Positions 55,609 through 64,000 of a DNA stretch of 64,000 nt are shown piece by piece. The DNA is from BCD1 sp942492125. Lineage in GTDB: Bacteria > Bacteroidota > Bacteroidia > Chitinophagales > Saprospiraceae. The translations under genes and the position numbers were made by a program. The number at the start of each line of letters is the position of its first letter. Position 1 is the stretch's first letter. The notes below the pieces were generated by a model. That model was not told the DNA's origin and ran no database searches. It was given only the letters and a program-made list of their open reading frames with translations. Location: the NCBI GenBank assembly GCA_942492125.1, contig CALODM010000023.1, positions 1-64,000 on the forward strand. The letters run 5' to 3'.

Positions 55609-57917
55609 GCACCCATTCAACTTTTCATATTCACTGCACCGGCATCGTCCAGGGAGTTGGCTTCCGGCCATACGTCTATCAACTGGCTAAAAATAATGGC
55701 CTCAAAGGCTGGGTAAACAATACTGTCAACGGCGTCCATATCGAGATCAATGCTTCTGCTGAGGGTGCCAGGGCATTTTATGCTGAATTGCTGCAAAATG
55801 CGCCCGGATTGTCCAAAATAACACATGCATCGCTCGAAGAAACCTCCTTTAAAAAATTCGAAGATTTTGAAATTATTTTCAGCGCCGATTCCGGAGATCC
55901 AAACCTCCTGATGACACCCGATTTCGCCATGTGCCATGATTGCCTGAAAGACCTGTATGATCTCAACAACAAAAGGTATCGATATCCTTTTACTACCTGT
56001 ACCAATTGCGGACCGAGATTTTCTATCATCAAGTCACTACCCTATGATCGGGAAAATACGACCATGGATATTTTCCCGATGTGTCCTGACTGTCAGGAAG
56101 AATATAATAACCCGCTCAACAGAAGACATTTCTCACAGACAAACTCTTGTCCTGTTTGCACCATAGAAATGCAGTTGGAATCCAATACCGGAGAGATCAT
56201 TAGCCAGGATAACGAGACAATCATTCAAAATACCGTTGATCTTTGGGAAAAAGGAAAGATTATCGCCATCAAAGGCATAGGTGGGTATCTATTGACTTGC
56301 GATGCGACGAATACGCAAGTGATCCAAAGGTTGCGCAAGCTTAAAAACAGACCCACAAAACCCTTTGCCATTATGCATCATGATGTGTTGATCTTGTCAG
56401 AAGATACAGACCTTGATGCAGGCGTCATGCTGGAAATGCAGGAACCCGAGGCACCAATTTTACTGCTCAAAACGAATGATGATCCACTGTCCGGCATTCA
56501 GATACAGGAGATCGCTCCCGGGCTTGGTCACATAGGGGTGATGTTACCTTATACTCCTTTGTACGACCTCCTGCTAAAAGCATTCGGAAAACCCATCATC
56601 GCCACCAGTGGTAATATCAGCAACGCTCCTATCGTTTTTAAGGATGCTCAGGCCCGAAAAGATCTTTCCAGTATTGCAGACTATCTCCTGGTCAATAACC
56701 GAGACATCGTTTTACCCCAGGATGACAGTGTTATCCGGTTCAGCACCATAAAATTTCAAAAGATCATTCTCCGCAGGTCTCGTGGCATTGCACCAACATA
56801 TGTAAACCCAAACCTCAAAGTCCCCGATAAGCCAATTCTGGCGATGGGGGCTATGCTCAAAAGTACCTTTACCTTTCTCAACCAAAAAAACATTTACATC
56901 AGTCAATACCTGGGAGATACCGACAGCTTCCTTACCCAACAAAGTTTCCGGCATTGCCTGGACCACTTCCTGGAAATATTGAAAAGCAAACCTTCTGTAA
57001 TCCTGACAGATAAACACGAAGGATATTTCGCTACCCAGTACGGTCAAAAACTGGCATCGGAATTCAATATCCCCCTACACAAAATCCAACATCATGAAGC
57101 CCACTTTTACGCTGTCCTGGCGGAAAACGACTTAATTGATGTAGACGAACCTGTTTTGGGAATAATCTGGGACGGAACAGGCCTGGGAAATGATGGAAAC
57201 ATATGGGGTGGAGAATTCTTTAGCTATACTAATGGAGCATTGGAGCGCTTGCACCATCTGGATTATTTCGATTTCATCCTCGGAGACAAAATGCCCCGGG
57301 AACCCAGGATTTCAGCCCTGGCCATTTGCCACGAGCTCGAATATGGAAAGGAGTTGCTGAAAGATAAATTCTCAGATACCGAATGGAATATTTACCAAAA
57401 TTTACTGCAAAAAGGAGCTCCTTTAAAAAGCTCCAGCGTCGGACGATTATTTGATGCTGCCAGTGCCCTGATTTTGGGGGTCAACAAACAAACCTACGAG
57501 GGGGAGGCCGCTATGTTGCTGGAACAAGAGGCCTATAAGTATTTCCGAAAAAATGCCCCCGGCATGCGTATTTCCTACCTCTGGGAGCAGGATTTGCAGG
57601 AAAACTTTACCACATTTCTAATGACCAGTTTACTCAGGGATGTTAAATCCGGATTGGAGACCTCGCTGCTGGCTGCCAAATTCCATATAACGCTTATCGA
57701 ATATATCGGAGCTGTAGCTGACAAATACAACCTCAAAAAACTGGCCTTTAGCGGAGGTGTTTTCCAAAACGCCTGGCTGGTTGACCTGCTTCTTTTATTT
57801 TTAGATAAAAAGCACGACCTTTACTTTCATAAAGAGTTGTCGCCCAATGACGAATGCGTATCGTTCGGTCAACTGGTTTGGTATTTAGGAATTAATCAAC
57901 AGATAAAAACAACCTAA
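55605..57917 (+). CDS. hypF: carbamoyltransferase HypF
   Basis: 770 residues. The start is TTG at 55605, overlapping hyaD by four bases; no nearby ATG fits. The N-terminal acylphosphatase domain has CTGIVQGVGFRPYVYQLA. Two zinc-finger pairs follow (CHDCLKDL, CTNCGPRF, CPDCQEEY, CPVC). Then a YrdC-like domain (IKGIGGYLLTCDAT, RPTKPFAIM, TSGNISNAP) and a Kae1/HypF domain (IQHHEAHFYAVLAE, GIIWDGTGLGNDG, FSGGVFQNAWL). It uses carbamoyl phosphate to make the thiocarboxamide on HypE, the source of CN ligands. Cytosolic. Confidence 0.97.
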   Translation: MSTHSTFHIHCTGIVQGVGFRPYVYQLAKNNGLKGWVNNTVNGVHIEINASAEGARAFYAELLQNAPGLSKITHASLEETSFKKFEDFEIIFSADSGDPNLLMTPDFAMCHDCLKDLYDLNNKRYRYPFTTCTNCGPRFSIIKSLPYDRENTTMDIFPMCPDCQEEYNNPLNRRHFSQTNSCPVCTIEMQLESNTGEIISQDNETIIQNTVDLWEKGKIIAIKGIGGYLLTCDATNTQVIQRLRKLKNRPTKPFAIMHHDVLILSEDTDLDAGVMLEMQEPEAPILLLKTNDDPLSGIQIQEIAPGLGHIGVMLPYTPLYDLLLKAFGKPIIATSGNISNAPIVFKDAQARKDLSSIADYLLVNNRDIVLPQDDSVIRFSTIKFQKIILRRSRGIAPTYVNPNLKVPDKPILAMGAMLKSTFTFLNQKNIYISQYLGDTDSFLTQQSFRHCLDHFLEILKSKPSVILTDKHEGYFATQYGQKLASEFNIPLHKIQHHEAHFYAVLAENDLIDVDEPVLGIIWDGTGLGNDGNIWGGEFFSYTNGALERLHHLDYFDFILGDKMPREPRISALAICHELEYGKELLKDKFSDTEWNIYQNLLQKGAPLKSSSVGRLFDAASALILGVNKQTYEGEAAMLLEQEAYKYFRKNAPGMRISYLWEQDLQENFTTFLMTSLLRDVKSGLETSLLAAKFHITLIEYIGAVADKYNLKKLAFSGGVFQNAWLVDLLLLFLDKKHDLYFHKELSPNDECVSFGQLVWYLGINQQIKTT

Positions 57918-57919
57918 CC

Positions 57920-59014
57920 ATGAAACACCTGTCAGAATATCGAAAACTGGAAGATGTCCAGAAGGTACTCGCGGAGATAAAAAATACCGTAACCCAGCCC
58001 TGGACAATCATGGAAGTCTGTGGGGGTCAAACCCACAGCCTGGTCAAAAACGGTATTCTGGATATGTTACCCAAGGAAGTTACCATGGTACACGGCCCCG
58101 GATGTCCGGTATGCGTCACCCCACTAAATCTTATAGACAAGGCCATATTCCTGGCCGAGAAAAAAGATGTAATCCTCTGTACCTTCGGAGATATGGTCAG
58201 AGTTCCCGGTTCCGAAAAAAGCCTGTTGGAAAGTAAAGCTTCAGGTGCCGATATCCGCATTTTATACTCTCCCCTTGAAGCGGTCAATGTGGCCAAAGAA
58301 AATCCGGACAGGCAGGTGGTATTCTTTGCTGTGGGATTTGAAACTACTGCCCCTGCCAATGCCCTTTCGGTTATTCATGCACACAAACTTGGACTAACCA
58401 ATTATGCCATTCTCGCTTCCCATGTCCTTGTCCCACCTGCCATTGAGGCGATTATGGATGATGAATTGAGTAATATCCAGGGATTCCTTGCTGCCGGACA
58501 TGTCTGTACAATTATGGGTTATGAGGAATATCATCCGCTGGCAGAAAAATTCAAGATACCTCTGGTGGTTACCGGCTTCGAACCCCTCGATCTGGTTCAG
58601 GGAATTCTGATGGTCGTAAAACAGTTGGAGCAGGGAGAAGCCAAGGTAGAAAATCAGTATTCAAGGATGGTCAAGGAAGCTGGCAATAAAAGTGCCAAAG
58701 AGATCATTTTTGAAGTTTTCGAAGTTCATGACAGGTCCTGGCGCGGCATTGGGGTTATCGGAAATAGCGGATACGAAGTCAAGGAAAAATATGCATTGTT
58801 TGATGCCAAGAAAAAATTCAACATTGACATTTCCGAATCTCCTGAAAACCCGGAATGTATTTCAGGGGAGATTATGAAGGGAATCAAAAAACCTTTCGAA
58901 TGTCCGGCATTTGGAAAGGCCTGTACCCCCATTAATCCATTGGGGGCTCCAATGGTTTCGTCAGAAGGTGCCTGTGCAGCTTACTATCATTTTGCCAAAG
59001 TAAGGGTTGATTAA
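57920..59014 (+). CDS. hypD: hydrogenase iron-ligand assembly protein HypD
   Basis: 364 residues. Motifs are MEVCGGQTHSLVKNGI, HGPGCPVCVTPLNLID, LCTFGDMVRVPGSEKSL, FFAVGFETTAPANAL, AAGHVCTIMGYEEYHPLAE and the C-terminal [4Fe-4S] cysteines CISGEIMKG, FECPAFGKACTP. It assembles the Fe(CN)2CO group with HypC and HypE. Two bases after hypF, same operon. Confidence 0.97.
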   Translation: MKHLSEYRKLEDVQKVLAEIKNTVTQPWTIMEVCGGQTHSLVKNGILDMLPKEVTMVHGPGCPVCVTPLNLIDKAIFLAEKKDVILCTFGDMVRVPGSEKSLLESKASGADIRILYSPLEAVNVAKENPDRQVVFFAVGFETTAPANALSVIHAHKLGLTNYAILASHVLVPPAIEAIMDDELSNIQGFLAAGHVCTIMGYEEYHPLAEKFKIPLVVTGFEPLDLVQGILMVVKQLEQGEAKVENQYSRMVKEAGNKSAKEIIFEVFEVHDRSWRGIGVIGNSGYEVKEKYALFDAKKKFNIDISESPENPECISGEIMKGIKKPFECPAFGKACTPINPLGAPMVSSEGACAAYYHFAKVRVD

Positions 59015-59086
59015 CCCGCACATGGACAAGGCGACATCCTAAACTTTTGGTCTTGGGGCATTTGGAACAAAGTGATTGTGGTTTTT

Positions 59087-59374
59087 TAACACATAGACAC
59101 ATACATATAGCTTTTGTGACTTTGTGGTTTTTTAACACATAGGCACATAGCCTTTATGCACTATGTGACTTTGTGGTTTTTTAACACATAGGCACATAGC
59201 CTTTATGCACTATGTGACTTTGTGGTTTTAACACATAGGCACATAGCCTTTATGCACTATGTGACTTTGTGGTTTTAACACATAGGCACATAGCCTTTAT
59301 GCACTATGTGACTTTGTGGTTTTTTAACACATAGGCACATAGTCTTTATGCACTATGTGACTTTGTGGTTTTTT
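59087..59374. repeat. tandem array of six ~48-base repeats
   Basis: Copies begin at 59087 (degenerate), 59133, 59182, 59230, 59277 and 59326, with period 46-49. Consensus starts AACACATAGGCACATAGCCT and continues TTATGCACTATGTGACTTTG and TGGTTTTTT. CACATAG and CTATGTG form a 7-bp stem in each unit. The last copy ends at the stop codon of the TPR gene. Variation between copies is mostly in T-run length. It is not CRISPR: there are no unique spacers. Confidence 0.85.
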
Positions 59375-61106
59375 ACACACCTTGTCCATCTATTCGAAGT
59401 TTAAGCAAGTCCTTCTCTGCCTGTTCTTTAAGCTTTTGCTTTTCAATATCCGTAGAGCAAGCGCCCAAAACATCCTGCATCACTTTTTCAGCTTGTTCCT
59501 TTTGATGTTCGATCAAGGCCAGGTAATAATAATTCAGTTGCACCCAGTAAGCGGCCGGGTTAAGTTTTAAGGCGTGCTCAGTCAGTGCTTTGGCCCCTTC
59601 AAAATCTTTGAGGCGGATCTTTAACCACGCCATATTACCTGTTTCAGTTGACAAGGATTCTATTAACTTTTCATTTTCGGGATAAGCAGCCAATTGTTCT
59701 TCCAGCAACTGAAGAATCTGCTTTTGAAACCCTGCCTTTTCAGCCGGATCAATGGTTGAGTTGATATCCTCGGTAATGCCTGCAACCTTCCTGATCACAT
59801 TGGCCACACTTAGATCCTCCTTAGTAGCAGTATCAAAAAAATGCGTAAAATATTCATAATCACTCCACAAGCTTTGAATGACAGGCGCTGATTTATCGTA
59901 TTTCTCCAGTCTTGTTTTAATATCTGCCAACTGAGCTTTTGCTTTTTCCCGGAACTCATCCTTTTGTTGCTGTTCCAAAAACTGTTGATACAGCGTTACC
60001 AGGTTCATAGCCGTCACACAAACATCCCTGTCAAATGCGTTAGGGTATTTCTCAGCCATGGTTTTCCTGATGTATAGTGCCTTATGGTACGTAGTTTCAG
60101 CCTTTTCCAGCTCCCCTTTATCGTCATGCAATATGGCGAGGTTATGAATGGAGGTAGCCAGATAAGGGTTGAAATTATCCGGTTGGCGATCTGCCAGTTG
60201 TTGGTATTTTTCTATAGCTTGTTCGTAATATTTTTCTGCTTCGGCTTTATCAAACATTTCAGAGAACAATATGCCCATGCTGTTTAATGTAGCGGCTTCA
60301 TAAGGTTGAAAAAGCGCTGGATTGGTATCGGATAATTTTTGATACAATTCGAGGGTTTCCTGATAAAATTCGACAGCTTTAGGCTGTTGTTTGGTGTTTT
60401 TAGAAGCCACTGCCAAATTATTTAAAGTAGCTGCGAGGTACGGACCAAAGTTCTCAAAAGCCTGTTCTGCCAGTGTTCGATAGACCGGAACTGCTTTTTT
60501 AAAATACAACTCTGCATTTTGATAATCATGCTCTTCGATATAACTATTCCCCAAACTGATCAGGGTGTTGGCCGCATAAGCCTGAAAATATTCCGGTTTT
60601 TCATCGGCCAGCTCCCGGAAAACCTCATAGGCCTCCTGGAAATATTTTCTGCTTTGATAAAAATCCTTTTGCTTAGCAAACAAATTTCCCAGGTTATACA
60701 TGGTAGTACCCACATATGGTTGGTAGGATTCCGCATTTTTTGAAGCAAGCTTTTGATAGTGATCAAGAGATTCTCCAAACCGGTCGGCGGCATTCTTATG
60801 ATCATTCATTTCTTCATGTAAAATCCCCAGGTTATTCGCCACCGCGGCTATCACTGGAAAATATGCCCCCTTACCTTCCGAAGCCTCGGCATCCCGAAAT
60901 ATGCCCAAAGCTCCATTATAATGATCCCGGGCTTCCTGCTTTTTCCCAAAATGATTGTACAACTCCCCAAGAGCACTCAAAAACTCTCCTTGAACACTTT
61001 CCGGAAAATCATATTCCAAAGCCTCATTGTAAAGGTCCACCAGGGCTTCATAATTTTCCGCTTTGATGAATTCCTGTGCTTGTTCCTGTATTTGTTGGTA
61101 ATCCAT
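59373..61106 (-). CDS. tetratricopeptide-repeat protein
   Basis: 577 residues without signal peptide. TPR units of about 45 residues run from about 35 to 385, for example LGELYNHFGKKQEARDHYNG, NNLGILHEEMNDHKNAADRF and IHNLAILHDDKGELEKAETT; the C-terminal third has more helical repeats (AWLKIRLKDFEGAKALTEHA). It is a cytosolic scaffold of unknown partner. It lies between hypD and hypE on the opposite strand, so it is not part of the hyp transcript. Confidence 0.88.
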   Translation of the reverse strand: MDYQQIQEQAQEFIKAENYEALVDLYNEALEYDFPESVQGEFLSALGELYNHFGKKQEARDHYNGALGIFRDAEASEGKGAYFPVIAAVANNLGILHEEMNDHKNAADRFGESLDHYQKLASKNAESYQPYVGTTMYNLGNLFAKQKDFYQSRKYFQEAYEVFRELADEKPEYFQAYAANTLISLGNSYIEEHDYQNAELYFKKAVPVYRTLAEQAFENFGPYLAATLNNLAVASKNTKQQPKAVEFYQETLELYQKLSDTNPALFQPYEAATLNSMGILFSEMFDKAEAEKYYEQAIEKYQQLADRQPDNFNPYLATSIHNLAILHDDKGELEKAETTYHKALYIRKTMAEKYPNAFDRDVCVTAMNLVTLYQQFLEQQQKDEFREKAKAQLADIKTRLEKYDKSAPVIQSLWSDYEYFTHFFDTATKEDLSVANVIRKVAGITEDINSTIDPAEKAGFQKQILQLLEEQLAAYPENEKLIESLSTETGNMAWLKIRLKDFEGAKALTEHALKLNPAAYWVQLNYYYLALIEHQKEQAEKVMQDVLGACSTDIEKQKLKEQAEKDLLKLRIDGQGV

Positions 61107-61307
61107 TACTGATGATTTGATTCTATGATTTAATAATTACCCAAAAACTTTTCCCATAATAAGCATCACCGCTTGCACAAAGTACATGGGCCAGGCTATA
61201 GGCATTCGCTCCGCTACTTTGCTGTCCCTGACTGCCAATGCTGCAGGCAGGCTCATCCTTGCGGTGACCTTAGCTCAACGCAACGGGACCATTGGTGCCA
61301 ACACAAA
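61107..61307. other. GC-rich intergenic stretch of anomalous composition
   Basis: Between the TPR gene and aat lies about 150 bases (61165-61310) visibly richer in G+C than the flanks, with short open frames on both strands. Plus frame from 61186 (MGQAIGIRSATLLSLTANAA) and minus frames run through the aat 3' end. No family is recognised; I do not call a gene. Confidence 0.4.
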
Positions 61308-61991
61308 TCACCCTTTTCCAAATACCCAGGGGCTCCGGACATCTGGGATTGATTTGTTTTTTGCCACATAATCCAAAAACTCCAGCCTGGAGATTTCAGA
61401 TATTTCAAGGGCTTCCAGATCTTCCACAACCTTTTCCAATTCAATGAAAGAAAAATTGTGCTCGCGAAGCCAAACAGCTAGATTTTCCAGGCCGTAAATG
61501 TCTGCTTTTGGATCCTGCATCATGACATATTCCGCAAATAACAATCGTCCGGTGCTTATTCCAAAAAGCCCCCCGATCAGCTGATCATTATTCCAGACCT
61601 CCGCAGAATGGGCTTTTCCCTGGCCGTGAAGATCTAAATATAAAGCAATCATTTCCTCCGTGATCCATTGTTCGTTCATTGGTTGGCGGTTCTGATAATC
61701 CTGACAACCTCTGACCATTTCCTCAAATGCTTCGTCAATTGAAAACCGGTATGGAGGCAATCCTTCTACCCTGCCCCTTTTTACATCATCGGTGAATAAT
61801 ACAATTCTGGGATCCGGAGACCACCATTTAATAGGATCCATAGGTCCGAACCGAAAGAAAATACCATTGGAATAGGCATTTAAAACTCTTTCAGGGGAAA
61901 GATCTCCGCCAACGGCAATCATTCCCTCCACATCCGCAAAATGGGCCGGAGGAAAAGAAGTATCATCTTTTGATAATTGAAAAAAAGGCAT
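61308..61991 (-). CDS. aat: leucyl/phenylalanyl-tRNA-protein transferase
   Basis: 227 residues from MPFFQLSKDDTSFPPAH; the ATG at 62030 would add 13 unlike residues. Motifs are EGMIAVGGDLSPERVLNAYS, IKWWSPDPRIVLF, QWITEEMIALYLDLHGQGKA and HSAEVWNNDQLIGGLFGIST. It attaches Leu or Phe from tRNA to N-terminal Arg/Lys of proteins, marking them for ClpS/ClpAP degradation (N-end rule). Confidence 0.94.
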   Translation of the reverse strand: MPFFQLSKDDTSFPPAHFADVEGMIAVGGDLSPERVLNAYSNGIFFRFGPMDPIKWWSPDPRIVLFTDDVKRGRVEGLPPYRFSIDEAFEEMVRGCQDYQNRQPMNEQWITEEMIALYLDLHGQGKAHSAEVWNNDQLIGGLFGISTGRLLFAEYVMMQDPKADIYGLENLAVWLREHNFSFIELEKVVEDLEALEISEISRLEFLDYVAKNKSIPDVRSPWVFGKG

Positions 61992-62167
61992 AACAGGTTT
62001 AAGCGTGACCAATAAAGTTGAAATTCGCACTAAAGTACAAAAAGAGCATCACTTTTAAGCATTAAGCAGACACAAATAGTAACGGCTCATTGTCCGGGAA
62101 TTTAAAGGAAACAATAGTTCATTATTATGGTTTAAATAGGTATTTTTGAGGACTAAAACTGAACAAA

Positions 62168-63223
62168 ATGTCAGATAAAATCAAAATGCAATTGTCTTGT
62201 CCTATGCCCAAAATGGACTTCGACATCATCACAATTGGACATGGCAGTGGCGGTTTGCTGAGCAACAGGTTATTGGATAGCGGCGTATTTGACCTGCTAT
62301 CCAATGAGCAATTAGACCAAAGACACGACGGTGCCGTTTTTGCCCTGGACGGAAAGGTTGCCTTTTCCACTGACAGTTTTGTCATTTCACCTGTGTTTTT
62401 TCCCGGAGGAGATATTGGGGAGCTGGCCGTGAACGGAACGGTAAATGATGTGGCGATGTGTGGTGGCATTCCTCAATACCTGTCCTTGAGTTTTATTCTT
62501 GAAGAGGGTTTGAAAATGGAAGAATTCTGGAAAATACTTGTTTCCATAAAATGGGCCAGTGAAAATGCAGGGATCAAAATCGTAACGGGAGATACCAAGG
62601 TAGTAGAAAAAGGAAAAGGAGACAAGATATTTATCAATACTACCGGAATAGGCAAATTACATCCTGATGCCGACATCAATATCCGTAATGTAGAGGCCGG
62701 AGATAAAATCCTGATCAACGGCAATATGGCCGCTCATGGAATGGCAATCATGTCTGTTAGAGAAGGCCTTGAATTTGAAACCACCATCGAAAGTGATACC
62801 CAAAACCTCAATTTCGATATCAAGGAGTTATTGGACAAATTTGGTAAAGACATCCATTTATTGAAAGATCCAACACGTGGAGGGGTAGCCACTGTATTAA
62901 ATGAAGTGGCCCGTGACAGAAAGCTCGGCATCGAGATTATGCAAAATGATCTGCCTATTGACGACCAGGTAGCCGCGGCATGTGAGATCCTGGGTTTTGA
63001 TCCGTTATATGTCGCTAATGAAGGTTTGTTTATCGCTATTGTAAAAAAGGAAGTTGCAGCAGAAGTGCTGGCTACAATAAAAAAAATGGAGCAGGGAAAA
63101 AATGCCGCCATTATTGGGGAAGTCGTTGAAGATCACGCAGGGGAAGTAGTGCTCACTTCAAGCATTGGCGGCAAGCGCGTAGTAAATATGCTGGTAGGAG
63201 AACAATTGCCGCGGATTTGTTGA
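62168..63223 (+). CDS. hypE: hydrogenase expression/formation protein HypE
   Basis: 351 residues. The PurM/AIRS-like fold shows IGHGSGGLLSNRLL, DGAVFALDGKVAFSTDSFVI, GDIGELAVNGTVNDVAMCGG and VTGDTKVVEKGKGD, then KDPTRGGVATVLNEVARD. The C-terminus ends PRIC; its terminal Cys is carbamoylated by HypF, then dehydrated to the thiocyanate that supplies CN ligands. Separated from hypD by the TPR and aat genes, so it is likely transcribed on its own. Confidence 0.97.
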   Translation: MSDKIKMQLSCPMPKMDFDIITIGHGSGGLLSNRLLDSGVFDLLSNEQLDQRHDGAVFALDGKVAFSTDSFVISPVFFPGGDIGELAVNGTVNDVAMCGGIPQYLSLSFILEEGLKMEEFWKILVSIKWASENAGIKIVTGDTKVVEKGKGDKIFINTTGIGKLHPDADINIRNVEAGDKILINGNMAAHGMAIMSVREGLEFETTIESDTQNLNFDIKELLDKFGKDIHLLKDPTRGGVATVLNEVARDRKLGIEIMQNDLPIDDQVAAACEILGFDPLYVANEGLFIAIVKKEVAAEVLATIKKMEQGKNAAIIGEVVEDHAGEVVLTSSIGGKRVVNMLVGEQLPRIC

Positions 63224-63407
63224 TGATTGGCAAGACACAAATACTATTTTTTGGAAAAATTGTTTTTGCCCTCTAAAATAAAACAAGAGCAGAGCAGTTT
63301 CACCTGCCCTACTCCGTTTCAACCTAAGGATTCAAGAAAATCTGTAGCGGATGGATTTTTCCGCCTTTTATGGTAATAATATTTTAGTGTAAAGTATCCT
63401 GATCAAA

Positions 63408-63632
63408 TCAAGGACGAATGGCAACCTCCTTATTTTCCTCAAGGCTTGGCCCTGAATGTTCATCCATACCCAGGAAAGATTTTACCTTCTGAGGAATCAG
63501 ATCGGTCAACGAGTTATTTCCATAAGCGGCGAATCCGCCGATCAAAACGATGTGCAGGGCTATGGTAAGCAAAACCGCTTTTGCTTTGTTTAGACGAGCT
63601 GCTTTTTCGAATTTGCTGTTTGTCATGGCCAT
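63408..63632 (-). CDS. small single-pass membrane protein
   Basis: 74 residues from the ATG at 63632 (MAMTNSKFEKAARLNKAKAV). A basic N-terminus, one transmembrane helix (VLLTIALHIVLIGGFAAYG) and an acidic/Pro tail (LIPQKVKSFLGMDEHSGPSL). The topology suggests a real gene, with the tail outside the cytoplasm. No family recognised. Divergent from the YggS-like gene. Confidence 0.58.
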   Translation of the reverse strand: MAMTNSKFEKAARLNKAKAVLLTIALHIVLIGGFAAYGNNSLTDLIPQKVKSFLGMDEHSGPSLEENKEVAIRP

Positions 63633-63743
63633 AAAATTCGTAATGATAATTTGAATTATATATCGTGGCTGTTTAGGCACTTGCACCTTAAAACGAGAGA
63701 AAATGCCCATTATTTTAATTGATCTGTTAAAATCATCATAAAA

Positions 63744-64000
63744 ATGTTCAACAAAATAGTTGCAGAACTGGAACCCTTTGGTGCCAAACTGGTCGCTGTG
63801 TCGAAAACCAAATCAACACAAGAGATCATGAAATTATATGATCAGGGACAGCGGATTTTTGGAGAAAACAGAGTCCAGGAACTCGTTGAAAAGGCCGAAA
63901 TACTGCCCAAAGACATTCAATGGCACGAAATTGGTCACCTCCAAACCAACAAGGTCAAATACATCGCTTCGTTCATCCATACCATTCATGCCGTCGACAG
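63744..64000 (+). CDS. YggS/PLPBP-family PLP-homeostasis protein, partial
   Basis: The gene starts with ATG at 63744 and runs off the window end after 85 codons. Motifs are LVAVSKTKSTQEIMKLYDQG, with the PLP-binding Lys in VSKTK, then FGENRVQELVEKAE and QWHEIGHLQTNKVKYIA. The family binds pyridoxal phosphate and controls its supply in the cytosol. Full length is about 220-240 residues. Confidence 0.93.
   Translation, partial: MFNKIVAELEPFGAKLVAVSKTKSTQEIMKLYDQGQRIFGENRVQELVEKAEILPKDIQWHEIGHLQTNKVKYIASFIHTIHAVD

Noticed and set aside
59087..59374. Possible CRISPR array from regularly spaced repeats
   Set aside because: The whole unit repeats; there are no unique spacers of constant length and no cas genes nearby.
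61186..61371. 61-residue frame MGQAIGIRSATLL
   Set aside because: It lies in the GC-rich patch, overlaps the 3' end of aat and has no family or promoter support.

Overview
The window reads as chromosomal DNA of an aerobic, probably surface-gliding Bacteroidota bacterium. Saprospiraceae (Saprospiria) is the best guess, by inference. The supports are gliding-motility/type IX secretion C-terminal domains, a PorP/SprF-type outer-membrane protein, a huge SprB-repeat adhesin, TAnnTTTG-type -7 promoter boxes, no evident Shine-Dalgarno sequences, DUF3810 and DUF2891 proteins, a short RpoD-type sigma factor, and AT-rich intergenic DNA with short dispersed repeats.

Layout. Positions 1-5.5 kb are a gene graveyard. 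It holds a many-times frameshifted spermidine-synthase-like gene on the plus strand. On the minus strand lie a secreted tail-fibre-like protein and an eroded FG-GAP/VCBS repeat protein. Next comes a broken two-domain AAA+ Clp-like ATPase (5.5-7.7 kb). From 7.9 to 29 kb there are ordinary and surface genes: a CvfB-like S1 RNA-binding protein; a PorP/SprF protein beside a 1609-residue adhesin; Sua5; tRNA-Ser(UGA); an S9 peptidase; a lipoprotein beta-carbonic anhydrase; a second gliding-CTD protein; a beta-propeller-like protein whose signal peptide is out of frame; an asparaginase-domain protein; a LuxR response regulator; a triple-LysM protein; and GlpD. From 29 to 40 kb are a DUF3810 protein, thioredoxin, a DUF58 protein, PPK2, an S4/Hsp15 protein, an RpoD-like sigma factor, a NYN-domain protein, a membrane protein, a frameshifted DUF2891 lipoprotein and 3-hydroxybutyryl-CoA dehydrogenase.

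The metabolic core is 40-63 kb. A cytosolic NAD-linked molybdenum formate dehydrogenase is encoded by a NuoE-NuoF fusion subunit and a NuoG-like catalytic subunit, with a GxxExxY remnant between the two genes. After purC, cobalamin adenosyltransferase, a LolD-like ABC ATPase, gatC and a deoxynucleoside kinase comes a nearly complete uptake [NiFe]-hydrogenase locus. hypC, hypB, hypA and a small membrane-protein gene lie on the minus strand. They diverge from hyaA-hyaB-hyaC-hyaD-hypF-hypD on the plus strand. A tandem-repeat array, a TPR-protein gene and aat then separate this block from hypE. The small subunit has all six cysteines of the oxygen-tolerant [4Fe-3S] proximal cluster at exactly the E. 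coli Hyd-1 spacing. The cell can therefore probably feed electrons from H2 into a quinone pool in air, and from formate into NADH. The window ends inside a YggS/PLPBP-type gene.

A general oddity is that several otherwise well-conserved genes carry single-base frameshifts, often in or beside homopolymers: the Clp ATPase, DUF2891, the 36-kb membrane protein and the beta-propeller protein. Together with the graveyard this points either to real gene decay or to residual sequencing indels. I cannot separate these from sequence alone. All family assignments rest on reading motifs by eye; no database search was run.
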